Origin: Vigna angularis | Taxonomy: Eukaryota > Streptophyta > Magnoliopsida > Fabales > Fabaceae | Length of the DNA: 64,000 nucleotides | Direction of reading: 5' to 3' | Assembly: GCF_016808095.1 (NCBI RefSeq) | Contig: NC_068971.1 | Location: 8,320,501 to 8,384,500, forward strand | Shown here: one piece after another, positions 25,149-37,266 of the stretch | How the letters are laid out: each line of letters starts with the position of its first letter | How positions within the stretch are numbered: position 1 is the first letter of the stretch | Made by a program: the position numbers and the translations under genes | The notes under the pieces: generated by a model | What the model was told of the DNA's origin: nothing | Database searches by the model: none | What the model saw: only the letters and a program-made list of their open reading frames with translations

Positions 25149-28100
25149 ATGGATCGTGGGGACCAAATGGCGTTATCCGGGTCTTACTATATGCAGCAAA
25201 GGGGAATTCCTGGATCTGGAGCACAACCCGAGTTGCATATGTCACCTAATATTCGACCACTCTCCAATCCGAATCTACCATTTCAATCCAGCATTGGTGG
25301 TGGTTCCATTGGATCCACATTGCCATTAGAGTCTTCTTCAATTTCAGCTCATGGAGTCAATATGGGAGCTCCTCCCGGGGCACCTCCAGGGGAGCCTGTT
25401 AAAAGGAAGAGAGGAAGGCCTAGGAAATATGGCACTGATGGAACTGTGTCATTGGCATTGACTCCAACTCCAACATCATCTGGTCACCCTGGATCCTTGG
25501 GACAGAGCCAGAAACGTGGCAGAGGCCGACCACCTGGTACTGGGAAAAAACAGCAGTTGGCTTCTCTTGGTAAATCTCTATTGCAATGCAACTCTTTCAG
25601 TATTTCCTGTTGTTACTGATCATACTTATTCGAAGCTGAAAGTTTATGAGTCACAAATTTTTCAAATCCTTCTTCTCTAAGTGTTATTTGGTTGAAATTT
25701 GTTTTTAGCTGAATATTTGTTTAATCATTTTGTATGTTTACATGCTATTATCATCCGATTACCTGGATGAACAATGGCAGAGTGGCTTTAAATCCCAACA
25801 TAGTATGCTATATATTATTAATTTCCATATTTTTTTTCTGATCCTCGAGAGAAAGATGCATCTTCTTTTAATTTCTTTCCACTATTTTGTAGAATTGTTA
25901 CAGAAAAAAAATGTGTTTTGTTCAGCTTATGCTAGATAATTAATTATTTTTCCAGGTTCCAATTGGTTTTCGGTTAAAAAATTATCATTTCACATGAGTA
26001 ATCTTTCCAAATCATGCACTGCAACCTTATTCAGTAATCACCGCCTCAGATTGTTATAATTAAGCTATTTGAAGAATAAATTTACCACATTCACAAATTA
26101 AAAGTTTCTAACCAAGTACACATACAACTTTGGTTACATGTGAGATAAATGATCTGAATTGTACGTTGCAATAATTACAGTATATAAGAGGTTGAGCATG
26201 GGATACAATACGAGCTCATAAAACTGTAGCTTGTAATGATAAGATTTTTAAGGGGGCTAATATGCGCCTTACATAAAAGATAAGATTTTGAGGAGCTGTC
26301 TGGTTTGAAAAAAAAATGTTTATGTTTCCACTTTTTAATTTTACTTTTATTTACGAAAATGTGACTATTTTTCTATATTTTGGAATGTTTTGCATCGAAA
26401 ACAGTGAAAACATAGAAAATATTTTCTAAAAACAAAAGGCCATTGGATTTCTATCTCCGTCTACTGTTTTGATTAAGTATGGGAAGTTGGATTCTAAAGT
26501 TCTATGTATACTTCATATTCCTTATACAGATTGTATTTCTTTTGTTGTGAGGCCTTGTTCCCAGTTGTGGGGTACTGGGTGGTTCCCTAATGGATTCTGA
26601 AATTAAAGCTTATCTAATTCTAACCAGAAGCGAGTTAGAATTTAATAATATTTGGTGGAACTTTCATATAGTTAGAATAATGGTTCATAAGTTTGATTTG
26701 TTCGCCAGTTGCACCCTCTAATCTTGTGAGTGTCTAAATCATTTATATACCTTTGTTTTTGATGTTGTGTTGTTACTGTTGCTAGGTGAATTGATGTCTG
26801 GTTCAGCTGGGATGGGATTCACTCCTCATATCATCAACATTGCAAGTGGAGAAGTATGTGTATATTTTTTTTATATATTTGAATAAAAAATAAGTCTCTG
26901 TTTTGGTGGTGTATGTTGGAGGGAAAGTAAATGAAAAAGAGAGAGTGACATAATAATATTGATAAAACAATATGGTTCGTACTTTACTGTGATTTCTGTC
27001 GGTATTTTTGTTCTCTGATTTAGGTTAAACTATTTATGCATGTGCTTAATTATTTATGCAACCAAGGTTTGGCATCTTTGGCCCAAGAAAGGTGGCACTT
27101 TGTACTATTTGTCTCTCAAAATAATGATAACTTCACTGTTAAATACTAAACAGCCACTCATGTTTCTGTACTTTTTTTCTCTTAAAAGGAAAAGTAGAGT
27201 TAGTAATGCCAAAACCATGTTGGTTGACTTTGTGCCATATCTTGTATTTATGCGAATATTAATAAATTAATCTTCTAAACTTGTCTCCCTGTAGGACATT
27301 GCAACAAAAATCATGGCATTTTCTCAGCAGGGACCTAGAGCTGTTTGTATTTTGTCAGCCAATGGCGCTGTGTCAACTGTCACACTTCGACAGCCATCAA
27401 CTTCAGGCGGCACTGTCACATACGAGGTTTGGCATTTTCTGTGTTATGTATTTGTTGAAGCAGATGCCGATAGAGCATGTTTGGAACCTCAACCTAAATT
27501 TAGTAAAACGAATATTTTTGTAAATCTGAAAATTCGTCTCATAATAATATATAAAATGTTTCTTGAGAATATAAAGCTTCATATATATTCTTTTCTTATC
27601 TAGAAAGCTGAGTTTTAGATGTATTCGAAGGAAATTAATTATATTAACTAATTTTTAGTAAACTTACCAACTAAAACAATTGTTATAATCGATTGTACAT
27701 ATGATTGCTTATTAAAATAATCTACTTTTGTAACTGTCCTCTGTACACTATTATAGGTTCATATGGAACTGTGATCACATAATGACACGTGTCTACATTT
27801 ATGCATGCGGTCATGCATAACAATGCACGAAATTAAATGGCAATCTCTTATGAAATACTATGATTGATTGATTAAAAATTTGCATTTGTAATGTTAGACG
27901 AAAGTCTTAAGCAGAATTTGTAAACTTGAAGCATGATATTTATTGGACAAATAATTCATAAATAAATACATTAGAATGTATGTCCATTCAGGCATGTATA
28001 CAAAATGGCTTAATGGTACCAACAAACTTCAATCTCTGGGACTATTGAAACAAAAGAATCTTTTGCATTGAATCTTTTTGACCTTCTGAGTTACCATGCC

Positions 28101-29472
28101 TTTTTTGGTTGGTGGAAACTTAATTCCAAGGATCTTTTTGACCTTCTGAGTTACCATGACTTTTTTGGTTGGTGGGAATTAATTCCGAGGGAGAAAATGC
28201 AGGCTTCAAACAGGACCGACCTAACATTTATTTATGCCTGAACAAACTTTAAGATAGAACTTTTTTAAGCCTAAAAAAATTCTATTACAATTAATATAAT
28301 TTTATTTAACATTTGTCTGTCAAACATTTCCAAATACAATTAAGATAATTAATTTCATTTAACTTTTAATTTTTAATCTTAATCAGCAAGCTGCATGCTT
28401 TTTACGCAGCAGAGGAAAAGATTGAAAAAGAAAAAAAAAAGAAAAAGAAACTAGGTGAGGGCTTTACTCACCTTACTTAGGCTGGCAATTGCTACAAATC
28501 TTTGACTATCCCATCTTTAAACGCAGATTTTGATTGAGAAGTATCTGTAATTGTTAGCCTTTGTAGTGAAAATCATAGATTCAAACCTTTGTATCAATGA
28601 GTATAATGTTTATTTTGCTTATGTTTTTATCCTTTACCAAGTCATAACTCTATATGATAATGTTTATCTCCGTATGTATATTTGATTTCTGGTGGACTTT
28701 TGAATTGATAGGGGCGCTTCGAGATAGTGTGCCTTTCAGGCTCTTACTTAGTCACTGATAGTGGTGGCTCACGCAATCGAACTGGTGGACTGAGTGTGTC
28801 CCTTGCTAGTCCTGATGGTCGTGTCATTGGTGGAGGAGTTGGTGGAGTTCTTATTGCATCAAGTCCTGTTCAGGTAACACCATTTTTAGTGTTGCCATCA
28901 AATCTTATTAAGATGATATCTCGAATTCATATCTCTGATTCCCACATGTTAAAAATGAAAACTTTCCAGCTACTCGTGTTGAAAGTAATGGACCCATTTG
29001 TCACATCTTTGTTTTGTAAAGGAAATCACTTCTTCAAAGGATAATCACTGTCAAAAGTTTTTCATGTGTTTGTTTCAAGCTTTCAAACTAATCAAAAGCT
29101 ATTCTGAGTAGCTTGTCGTAAAATCAGCTGCTTCATTCAAGTGTCTTTTTTTTTATAATTGCAAACAAACATGAAAAGCTAGATTATTCAGATGAGGATC
29201 ATATTAGACTGAATTAGTGATGGCTATAGGTGGTAGTTGGGAGTTTTCAATGGGGTGGATCAAAGACAAAGAACAAGAAGAAGGAAAGCGCGGAAGTTGC
29301 AGAAGTTGCTATGGAGTCAGATCATCAGGGAGTTCATAATCCAGTGGCACTGAACAGCATCTCACCAAATCAAAATCTTTCTCCAAACCCTTCATCTTTG
29401 AGTCCTTGGTCTCAATCGCGACCGTTGGATATGCGTAATTCCCATGTGGACATTGACTTGATGCGTGGGTGA
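25149..29472 (+). CDS. AT-hook motif nuclear-localized protein (AHL, two AT-hooks + PPC domain)
   Basis: Five coding exons join in frame with GT..AG introns: 25149-25569, 26786-26853, 27295-27426, 28712-28873 and 29230-29472, giving 341 residues. The N terminus is Gly/Ser/Pro-rich. AT-hook 1 (about residues 85-95, RGRPRKYG) and AT-hook 2 (122-135, RGRGRPPG) bind the minor groove of AT-rich DNA. The PPC/DUF296 domain (about 153-280) contains GRFEIVCLSGSY, the site equivalent to the GRFEIL core that mediates AHL assembly and partner contacts. The C-terminal tail is Ser/Asn/Pro-rich and starts with a KTKNKKK basic patch. Two hooks plus introns place it in the intron-bearing AHL clade (type II-like). 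AHL proteins are nuclear, matrix-associated regulators of growth, flowering and defence; the exact paralogue is not determined. All splice junctions preserve the frame and domain, so the gene looks intact. The next gene, a kiwellin, is convergent. Confidence 0.93.
28072..28191. repeat. 60-bp tandem duplication in AHL intron 4
   Basis: Two copies of a 60-bp unit starting ATCTTTTTGACCTTCTGAG, at 28072 and 28132, with few differences. They lie in the fourth coding intron (27427-28711). Confidence 0.9.
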
Positions 29473-30859
29473 CATTTCATTCAATACACACTAGTGCTGT
29501 GTATATATATTTCAGATTGGTCACTCATCTAATTTTGTTGTAGTAGTAATGACAGAGTGGGAAAGTACCAACAACAGAGTAGAGCCAGCTGACTTTTGCA
29601 ATTGATAAATCTCACCTATCCCTACACCCATGATTGTTGACTTGGGGTTGTACTCATATTTTTGTAGCTGTGAGGAATTTCAATTTGAAGATTGTATGTT
29701 CTTGATTGGTAAGATACAATTTATGTCCTATTTGGAAAAATAATTGACATTGGGGTAGATGTTTTATGTGGTTTAGGGGCATCGATTGTGAGACAATATC
29801 TATCATTGTGATTTTTGTCGTAGAACCGTCTTCTAGAAGGAAGTGACAAGGGGAACAAGGAGATTTTTTGCTGCGAATGCATGATCTGAAAGCGTTTTGT
29901 TCGGTAATGTTGTGGGGTAGTGAGATCGTAGATTATCTTGTAGCTGAACACATGCACTCTACACTCCATGATCAACCAGCATCCTTTATCCAACAATACG
30001 TAAAATATAGTGGTAATCAAAGGATGAAAGGTAAGAAAGGAAAATAGAACGATATTGTGATCATGGTTTCCTTTCTGGTTTTTGGGAATACCCCATCAGG
30101 CCAAACTGGTTGGTTGAACTGGTTAATTGGTCAAGTGTTTGAAAAATAAGAGAAATATATATAAAAGTTGGTCGAAAAATCTCGACATATGTATACATAT
30201 ATATGTAACATAATTTTTAACTTAAAACTAGGTTGTAGTACTTAAACTCCAACTATTATTTTTATATTATATAGGGAATGACAAGAAAGTGTCTACTTTT
30301 TGCAGCTATTTTCTTCAAGTCAAGAAGATAATTGTACTATAGCATTAATTATTAGTATCCTTATTCGTATCTGCAATCTCATTGATGCCATTTCTGATGG
30401 ATACGATGAATTCATTTCTCCAGTGTTTTGAAGATCGGTCGTGAAATTTAAAGCACTGTCAGATTGTGTTCTAAACAGAGGGAACTAGTTATAGATTAAC
30501 CTTAGAAATAATCAGTTAACCGTGTGCATAATTAAGGATTAAGCATAAACCTTTACATATGAATAATTTGTTATTCTAATAAAAATGATACACAACACAA
30601 TGCTTTGTTCTCATGAATCATAACAAATTTTTCACTCATTTTTTACCATTGTAGTTTACAAACATAGATAATGCTTTGACGGATTCTGTGCATGTTGATA
30701 CTGATCCAGGCAATCAGAACTGTGTGACGTTTCTCTCGTTCGTGGAAATCTAAATATATATTTGTATTGATTGTGAATGAGAAATCAAAAGATTCAGTAT
30801 TTCCAGGCAGCTTACAATATAGAAACATAGACATTCACTTAAACATTACACTTATAATA
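29473..30859. other. AHL 3' UTR and convergent intergenic spacer
   Basis: The first 200-300 bp after the AHL stop is probably its 3' UTR. Beyond that lies AT-rich spacer up to the 3' end of the kiwellin gene. The minus-strand frame at 29721-30020 has no domain and is not supported. Confidence 0.5.
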
Positions 30860-31438
30860 TCAAGCATCAGACCATGTAATGTCAAGGCCACCCCATTCAT
30901 TTGGGGGCACTCCCAATGCTTTCCAGACAGCCCTAGAAGCATCAACAATGTTGTTGGGACATGGAGGTTGATAGTCATGGTCTGCATCACATCCCTCAGT
31001 TGAGTCACACTCATCAACCACCATGGCCACCACACTTCTTCCATTCGCACTGATGGTGATGTTGTGGAGACACCTGCTTCTGTGGTTGAACCAGCCTGTA
31101 GACAGTGCGACCACAGGTGTGTCATCAGAATGGTATTGGTTGTCACATTCTGAAGGGCCACCACCATCTCCACCCTTCTGAAAACTGTTGAGAGTGAGGT
31201 AGGCCTTGGTGTGGCTGGACATAGGTGGTGAACATTCATATGTCGTGTAGAGTTTGCCTTCTATGCAGCAGTCTGAATCATTCTCTTGGTTGCATTGTCC
31301 TGGAGGTGCTTTCCTTCCTCTGATTCTCCCACTTGGCCGACACTTTTGAGCCTCAGACTCAATACAACTTGCTAAGATGAGAGTAGCTAATAAAATGAAG
31401 GATGCGTTTGAGAAAAACCTCTTCATTCTATCTATCAA
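30860..31438 (-). CDS. Kiwellin / ripening-related secreted protein
   Basis: A single-exon gene of 192 codons. A hydrophobic signal peptide ([12 protein letters not shown], about residues 13-24) is followed by a likely cleavage before the mature, Cys-rich protein. The N-terminal module has closely spaced cysteines ([22 protein letters not shown]). The main domain carries the kiwellin/ripening-related signature: [20 protein letters not shown], then [21 protein letters not shown] and a C-terminal [13 protein letters not shown]. Kiwellins are apoplastic double-psi-beta-barrel proteins of fruit and defence, and some inhibit secreted fungal effectors. Which role applies here is not shown. A second Met at residue 5 (MKRFF) could be the real start. 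Length fits the family and there are no breaks. Frames overlapping it on either strand (30767-31003, 30835-31239) are shadows. Confidence 0.92.
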   Translation of the reverse strand: MIDRMKRFFSNASFILLATLILASCIESEAQKCRPSGRIRGRKAPPGQCNQENDSDCCIEGKLYTTYECSPPMSSHTKAYLTLNSFQKGGDGGGPSECDNQYHSDDTPVVALSTGWFNHRSRCLHNITISANGRSVVAMVVDECDSTEGCDADHDYQPPCPNNIVDASRAVWKALGVPPNEWGGLDITWSDA

Positions 31439-31504
31439 CTTCTCTGTTTCTGCTATTTGTTCTTCTTTTGAGTGTTTGATGCTTGAATCTTAAGATTTTA
31501 CTTT

Positions 31505-31514
31505 CTATATATAG
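31505..31514 (-). promoter_or_regulatory. TATA box of the kiwellin gene
   Basis: CTATATATAG on the minus strand, about 67-76 bp upstream of the ATG at 31438. With initiation about 30 bp downstream this gives a short 5' UTR of about 40 nt. Confidence 0.7.
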
Positions 31515-31907
31515 AGGTCTCTTGATTAGGTACATGTTTTTGCTTCGAAATATAGGTTTCTTTTAGGGTCAAGCAATGATTTATAAATTGTCTTCTTGTC
31601 AAAATGAAAACCAGAATTTCAAATAACGTTTGATTTGATTTGGAACATATATTTGGATGCTAACACGTGAAACATTGTTGCCGTAGTTTAGAAAACTTGT
31701 TTTTTGATTTTGAATAGCGCCAAAAAGTTAGTCTAAATTAATAATAGAATAAACACTTGCATGGCCATGGACGTTATTCCATATAAAAATGACCAAACCT
31801 CTGTTTATTACGAATGCCTCCACATTAATTATGACTAAAGCTACATATCCCGTTACAATGGGTTGGACCCTTTGAATCTTCTGTAGAGTCACGTAAATAT
31901 ATAAGGA

Positions 31908-31949
<42 letters not shown>

Positions 31950-33233
31950 AATTAAAACTTACAATTAAAAACGTTTTTGTGGTACTATACATTCATTTTC
32001 TTTAAGACTATTCAATTTATTTAAGAAAGCAGAGATATGTCTTTTTTTTTTACTTTTATATTTTTGTTCAAATGAAATAAAGAAGCATTTTATTAGAAAA
32101 TGTTAAAAAATAAATTTTAAAATCTAAGATTTGTATCTATTTATATTCTATAAACATACTAATAATAAAAAAGGTATTTAAGTGTAACTCAATTTTAGAA
32201 AATCATCTTGTAACATAAGATTTGTATTTATTTATACATTATAAATTGATTTTAATGGGAGATCTTCGGTAAAAATAAATAATTTTTAATTTTTTAATTT
32301 TGTTCCTTTATGTTTTTTAGTAGTGAAATTTTTTCTCATTTTTATAATATTTTCAAGTTAATTATGATATAGTTTTATCAATATTTTTTTTATGGAAGAA
32401 ATCAGGTAGGAACACTTTCGGATATATGGCATCTTCAATTTAAAAATATACGAAAGCTTGAAAATTTAGTAAATATAGTTAAGACGATTGCTCATCACTA
32501 AATAACAAAAATAATAGCAAACATTTGAAATCACATACAAACCGAAATTGGAAACCCATCCACTGGTAGTTTATAATAATTTCTGTTTACTTAACTATGA
32601 TTAAGATTATAATCAAACTTGCTTTCTTGGATCCACATCTCTCTCTAATCTAATGTGGATATAAGCACATTTACAAAATAATAGATTAAATAATTAAAGT
32701 GCACAAACTAAAATTAAAATTGAGTTTAAATCTCATATTAGATAGAAATGAGAAAGTAAAACAATATAAAAATTCATTGCATTATCTTAATTTTTTGGAT
32801 TGAGATTAATCTTAATAGTGTCCTATCTCCTTAGGAACAATTAGCTAGACACTTTATTCATGTGCCAATAAATTAATAAATTAATTCTACGTTTAGAAGA
32901 AGTTAGGGATAACTTTCGTAGGAGAAAACAATTTATTTGGATTCTCTTTCAAACTACGACGTAAAGAATTGAGGTGAAACTTGTGTTGTATGATTCTTTC
33001 ATTCCTTGCAAACTCTTTAGAGGTTTAAATTGATGGCCATACATGGTTATAGCTAAACCACGTATACATATTCAACAACCTTTCATTTTCTCATTCACTC
33101 TCAGAGCAAACTGACCCTCATTTTTATCAAGGTTCTTTTTACACTCTATTATTAATTATCATAATTCTTTTTCTCTTTTCATTAATCTCTCATTTTTACA
33201 ATGCCTCTACAATTTTACGCTCACTGTGGTAAT
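31515..33233. other. Intergenic spacer with (AT)n microsatellite
   Basis: AT-rich sequence without a supported gene. A TA dinucleotide run lies at about 31912-31944. The part just upstream of 31515 is the presumed kiwellin promoter. Confidence 0.45.
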
Positions 33234-34241
33234 TGTAACATCCCGATTATATAATAATCAATATTACATAATAAAGACGTCAACATTCAAATATAGAGAA
33301 CAGTCAGAATACGACGTGTAATTTAAGTACTAAATTACAGTCATCCAAAATAAAAGAAACGGAAATTCAAACTTAAACAGTTTATAGATTCGAACACTAC
33401 ATGGGTTCAGATAGGAATTCCTAAGAAGACTACTCTGCAACTTCAATATTCTCCAGCTCTTGCTCCAAAGGACTCTCCTCGACAACATCTGCTCCCATCC
33501 AAGTGGATGATCATCGCCAAAGAATCATATCCAAAACGGCACACAACACAAATAACGCAAGGGTGAGCTAGATATAAAAAGCATGTTATCATACATAGAT
33601 TCATATACAGAAATATTTAGGCATGCTTATTAAACCACAATCTACATACTCACACAACTCATCCGGATTTTGTGTAATTGTCGAACTATTGGTCGTCTCT
33701 ACACTTGCTAGCTCTGCTGGTCTTTCTCCAACGCTAGCAATATAAATCCCCCAAGCTGCCTATGTCTAAATTCAAAGACTATAGACGAGGATCTCCCTCT
33801 ACTCTCACCACTGACATTATTCTTCTCTACTTGAGTGTGAATAATGCTTTGAGTGTAAGGATAGACATACCATTTCAAAGCCCCTACAATTATACAGAAA
33901 CAACCACGATATTCCCCATAACCACTTTCATCCATCTCTCCTTGAGATTTCCGAATCATACTCAAATTCATCATTCCCATCATATAATCACAGTAATTTA
34001 TCATATTTCATACATTCTCATATTTTCTCATAGCTCACATTACTACATATATTCCACACAAAATTCTCAGATTTCAACATTTACATCAGATGATCACAAT
34101 AATCTATCATATTATCTCAGAAATTTAGCATCTACCACGCATTCACATACTTTCACATGATTCATATTACAATATACATTGCAAACATTTATTCACATAA
34201 TTCAATTCTAGTAAAAAAATCAACTTCGAACCTAATACTAT

Positions 34242-34315
34242 TCATCCAAACATTATTCATCAAAACACTATTCATCCAAACACTATTCATCCGAACACTA
34301 TTCATCCAAACACTT
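34242..34315. repeat. 17-bp tandem repeat (ACTATTCATCCAAAC)
   Basis: About four to five tandem copies of attcatccaaacacta-like units directly precede the ACGAACGCTC array inside the solo LTR. Confidence 0.85.
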
Positions 34316-34329
34316 GTGGAATGAATGTC

Positions 34330-35235
34330 ACTGGACGAGCGCCCTTTTCAAACACTAGGCCGAACACCACTTGGCCGAACGTCACCATAATTCATTGGAC
34401 GAACGTCATCTAAACCATTTTGACAATACTTCTGGACGGACGCTATTTGAACGAACGCTAACACTCTTTGGACGAACGTCATTAATCGCTAATAAGACCG
34501 AACGTTCAGAGATTTCAAACTTAAGATTTATCCAATTAGGACCGAACACTCAAGATTCATAACTTATAATATCAAATAAAGGTCGAACGCTTAAACCGAA
34601 CACCTCACTCAAAATGAATACTGTTGGAATGAACGATCACTATTCACTGGACACTATTGGACGAACGCTCACTCAAACTGAAGGACGAACGCTACACTTC
34701 TATATCCAGGACGAACGCTCAAAGATTAAAACCGAACACTACACTCACCAGAACGAACGCTCAACAATTTGGACGAACGCTCAACTATTTGGACGAACGC
34801 CAACTATTTGGACGAACGCTCAACTATATCACTGTTTGGTCGAACGGTCACTATATCACTGCTTGGACGAACGCTCACAAATACAAGGACGAACGCTCAC
34901 AAAGCCAAGGACGAACGCTCACAAAGCCAAGAACGAACGCTCACCAAACCAAGGACAAACACTCACATAACTACTTAAGGACGAATGCTCACAAAGCTAA
35001 TGACGAACGCTCACCAAACCAAGGACGAACGCTCACAAAGCCAAGAACGAACGCTCACCAAAGCCAAGCACGAACGCTCAACGAAAACTAAGGACGAACG
35101 CTCAACATACAACTTAAGGACGAACGCTCAACATACAACTTAAGGACGAACACTCAACAGAAGAAAAGACCGAACGCTCGACTTAGAATAAAGGCCGAAC
35201 TCTTGGTCGAGCAAATTGGACGAACGTCCAATTCA
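34330..35235. repeat. Dispersed-tandem array of GGACGAACGCTCA motif
   Basis: Several dozen copies of a roughly 13-bp motif, GGACGAACGCTCA with variants such as GACCGAACGCTC, spaced irregularly by about 10-30 bp of A/T-rich filler. All three forward frames stay open for long stretches (34371-34562, 34614-34970, 34657-35091, 34769-34978) and encode ERSxxxGRTL-like repeats. This reflects the motif, not a gene. Confidence 0.9.
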
Positions 35236-35257
35236 GCTCGAACGAACGCGCTCCGCT

Positions 35258-35283
35258 GCATCTCGCGCTCGGGCGCGAGATGC
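35258..35283. other. GC-rich perfect hairpin in the solo LTR
   Basis: GCATCTCGCG, a 6-nt loop and CGCGAGATGC form a perfect 10-bp stem at the edge of an isolated GC-rich island (about 35245-35345). The island also contains a near-palindromic GAATTCTGCAGAATGCAGAATTC. Confidence 0.8.
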
Positions 35284-36273
35284 TGGGCGCGGCATTTCCA
35301 GAGGCTGGGGCGCCTAGGCGCGACAGGGGCGCCCGGGCGAGAATTCTGCAGAATGCAGAATTCTGCAGATTTGAGGCTAGAACCTCGTTTTACCATTTTC
35401 AACCCTTTTTTATTAACTTCTAACACCCAAAATTCATGTTTTATACTAGATTGAACTTATCTAATTGATTACAAACGTTCCATATTCAATTCTTAAGGGA
35501 TTCATACTCAAATTCAACCATAAAATACCAATTTTCACAACTTAGATATCCAAAATCCAATTCTACCACTTTACACCTATTTTGATCAATTTGATGGTTC
35601 TAACAAGTCACAATACAGTGGGTGAAACTGTTCCCAAGGCTCAATAACACTCTAGACCCCAAATACTCAAAATCACTATCTCACTTCCTCTCCAAATGAC
35701 AAAAAAACTATGAAATTCCAATTTCCTTCAATTCTAAAACATACAAGATTACATACATGAATCAACACATCAATTTCAGTCCAACCATACATACAACCAC
35801 AATTTCCCAGCATCCTACTCATGCAACCACTATCAACATCCAGAAAATCCAACTCCCCTTACCTCTTGAAGACTTCCTTGAATCTAGAAATGCAGTGTGC
35901 GGATCTCCTTCCAACTCCTTGAATCTACCAACTCTTCTCTTTAAGAAGTAGAACCCGTGCACTCCCAGCTTCTCCCTTCCTTCCTTAGTGTTGTGCCTAC
36001 TGATGATGGAGATGATGGTGTTCCTTAGTGGTTGGAGCACTTCAAAGTGGGAAGACCTACCAAACCATCAGCTGCACCACTCTGCAGACAGGGAGCCCCT
36101 CCATTTTCTCAACGTGCAGCCACCTCTTTCCCTCTTTCCAGGAACGTGCCTCCCTTCTTCTTTTAAAAATGAAACTCGGTCCTTACAGCCGCTCCCTTCC
36201 ACTTCCAGGAACTTTCCTCCCTTCCTCCGCCACTTTCCTCTTTTTAAAATAAAAAGGACATTCGGTCCTTACA

Positions 36274-37266
36274 GTAATCCATGCTATGCATAGGTGAATT
36301 TCGTATTACTAATATATGAACTTAGGTCTAAATTATATTCTATGCTACGAATACTTTTCCTCTTTTTATATTTTTGTGATTTTTTCTTCATTAAACATTA
36401 GGCCGAGTGTGAAATAATATTATAATTTGAATATAAATGGTAAATTATCCTCTTAATAACAAATCAGAATTATACTGGTAAATCAAAGAGTGTTACATAG
36501 ATATGTTAAATAGGTTCACCACGAGTTAACCTGACTCATGAGTTTAAGTTGGATTAAATTGGTTAAATTTAATTCTTCATGTGTAATTCAACTCAACTTT
36601 TCATAAGTTAAATGGGATGAAGGTGGGTTAACTTCTAATCCACCAACATCAACCCTTTATTAGTTTCGTTATCATTTTTTTACAAGTATTTTCTTTTATA
36701 ATTATTTATTACTTTTAATTATGTATATTGAAAATTTGTTCATTTTAAATACTAGAATTTTGTTCATAATGTTTAAATAGTTTGAATGTTTAATTTATTT
36801 GTTTGTCAAATAATATAGCTTGATAATTTAATTTTTTATTTCTATGTTTATAACAATATTTGGTAAAATAGATTAAGACTTTGATTGTATTGTGATAAAA
36901 CAATGAGTTGAGTTAATCGATTTTGATTGTATCATAATAATATAAATATATAAAATAAATTCAAAAACAAGTATTTTTGAGTACAACAATCTACTAATCT
37001 ACCAACTCATAATATAAGTTTAATCAGATTATAAAATTTCAATTCACCAAGAGATGAGTGAGGTTGAACCAACTCATTTTTAACTCAATTTGTAATAAAT
37101 CAACCAATGTAAGCTAAATTGACTCACTTTAACCCCCTAATGTTACAAATCTCACTTTATTAAATTTTTTAATCGGATAGCAATAACAGAAAAGTGAGTT
37201 AGGAAATTTCAATATCGAAACGAGAGTTGTTGAGTGGGTGGTACTGTTAATTAACTCTATAATTAT
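36274..37266. other. AT-rich spacer with a possible old TIR element
   Basis: No gene. Phrases such as ggttcaccacgagttaacctgactc (about 36510) and ttgactcactttaacccccta (about 37119) look like weakly inverted ends of an old DNA element, but I could not define arms or a target duplication. Confidence 0.3.

Larger units (their letters stand above)
33234..36273 (-). mobile_element. Solo LTR (3040 bp), TSD gtaat, gypsy type
   Basis: The segment begins TGTAACATCCCGAT and ends GGTCCTTACA, with TGTAA/TTACA termini, and is flanked by exact gtaat copies (33229-33233 and 36274-36278). There is no PBS or coding domain. It shares its terminal pattern with the solo LTR at 12488-14736, so both probably belong to related gypsy (Tekay-like) families; its transcription strand is inferred to be minus. 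The last 86 bp (36188-36273) are a diverged tandem copy of 36102-36187. It contains a very large ACGAACGCTC motif array and a GC-rich hairpin. Open frames within it are repeat translations. Confidence 0.88.

Noticed and set aside
28205..28400. hAT element in AHL intron 4
   Set aside because: One degenerate end-like phrase; no second end or 8-bp duplication found.
34371..35091. Overlapping Arg/Thr/Ser/Glu repeat proteins
   Set aside because: All three frames are open because of the short repeated motif; no start context, domain or codon bias supports a gene.
36102..36187. Alternative end of the solo LTR at 36187
   Set aside because: Also ends TTACA, but the next bases (gccgc) do not match the left flank gtaat, whereas those after 36273 do.
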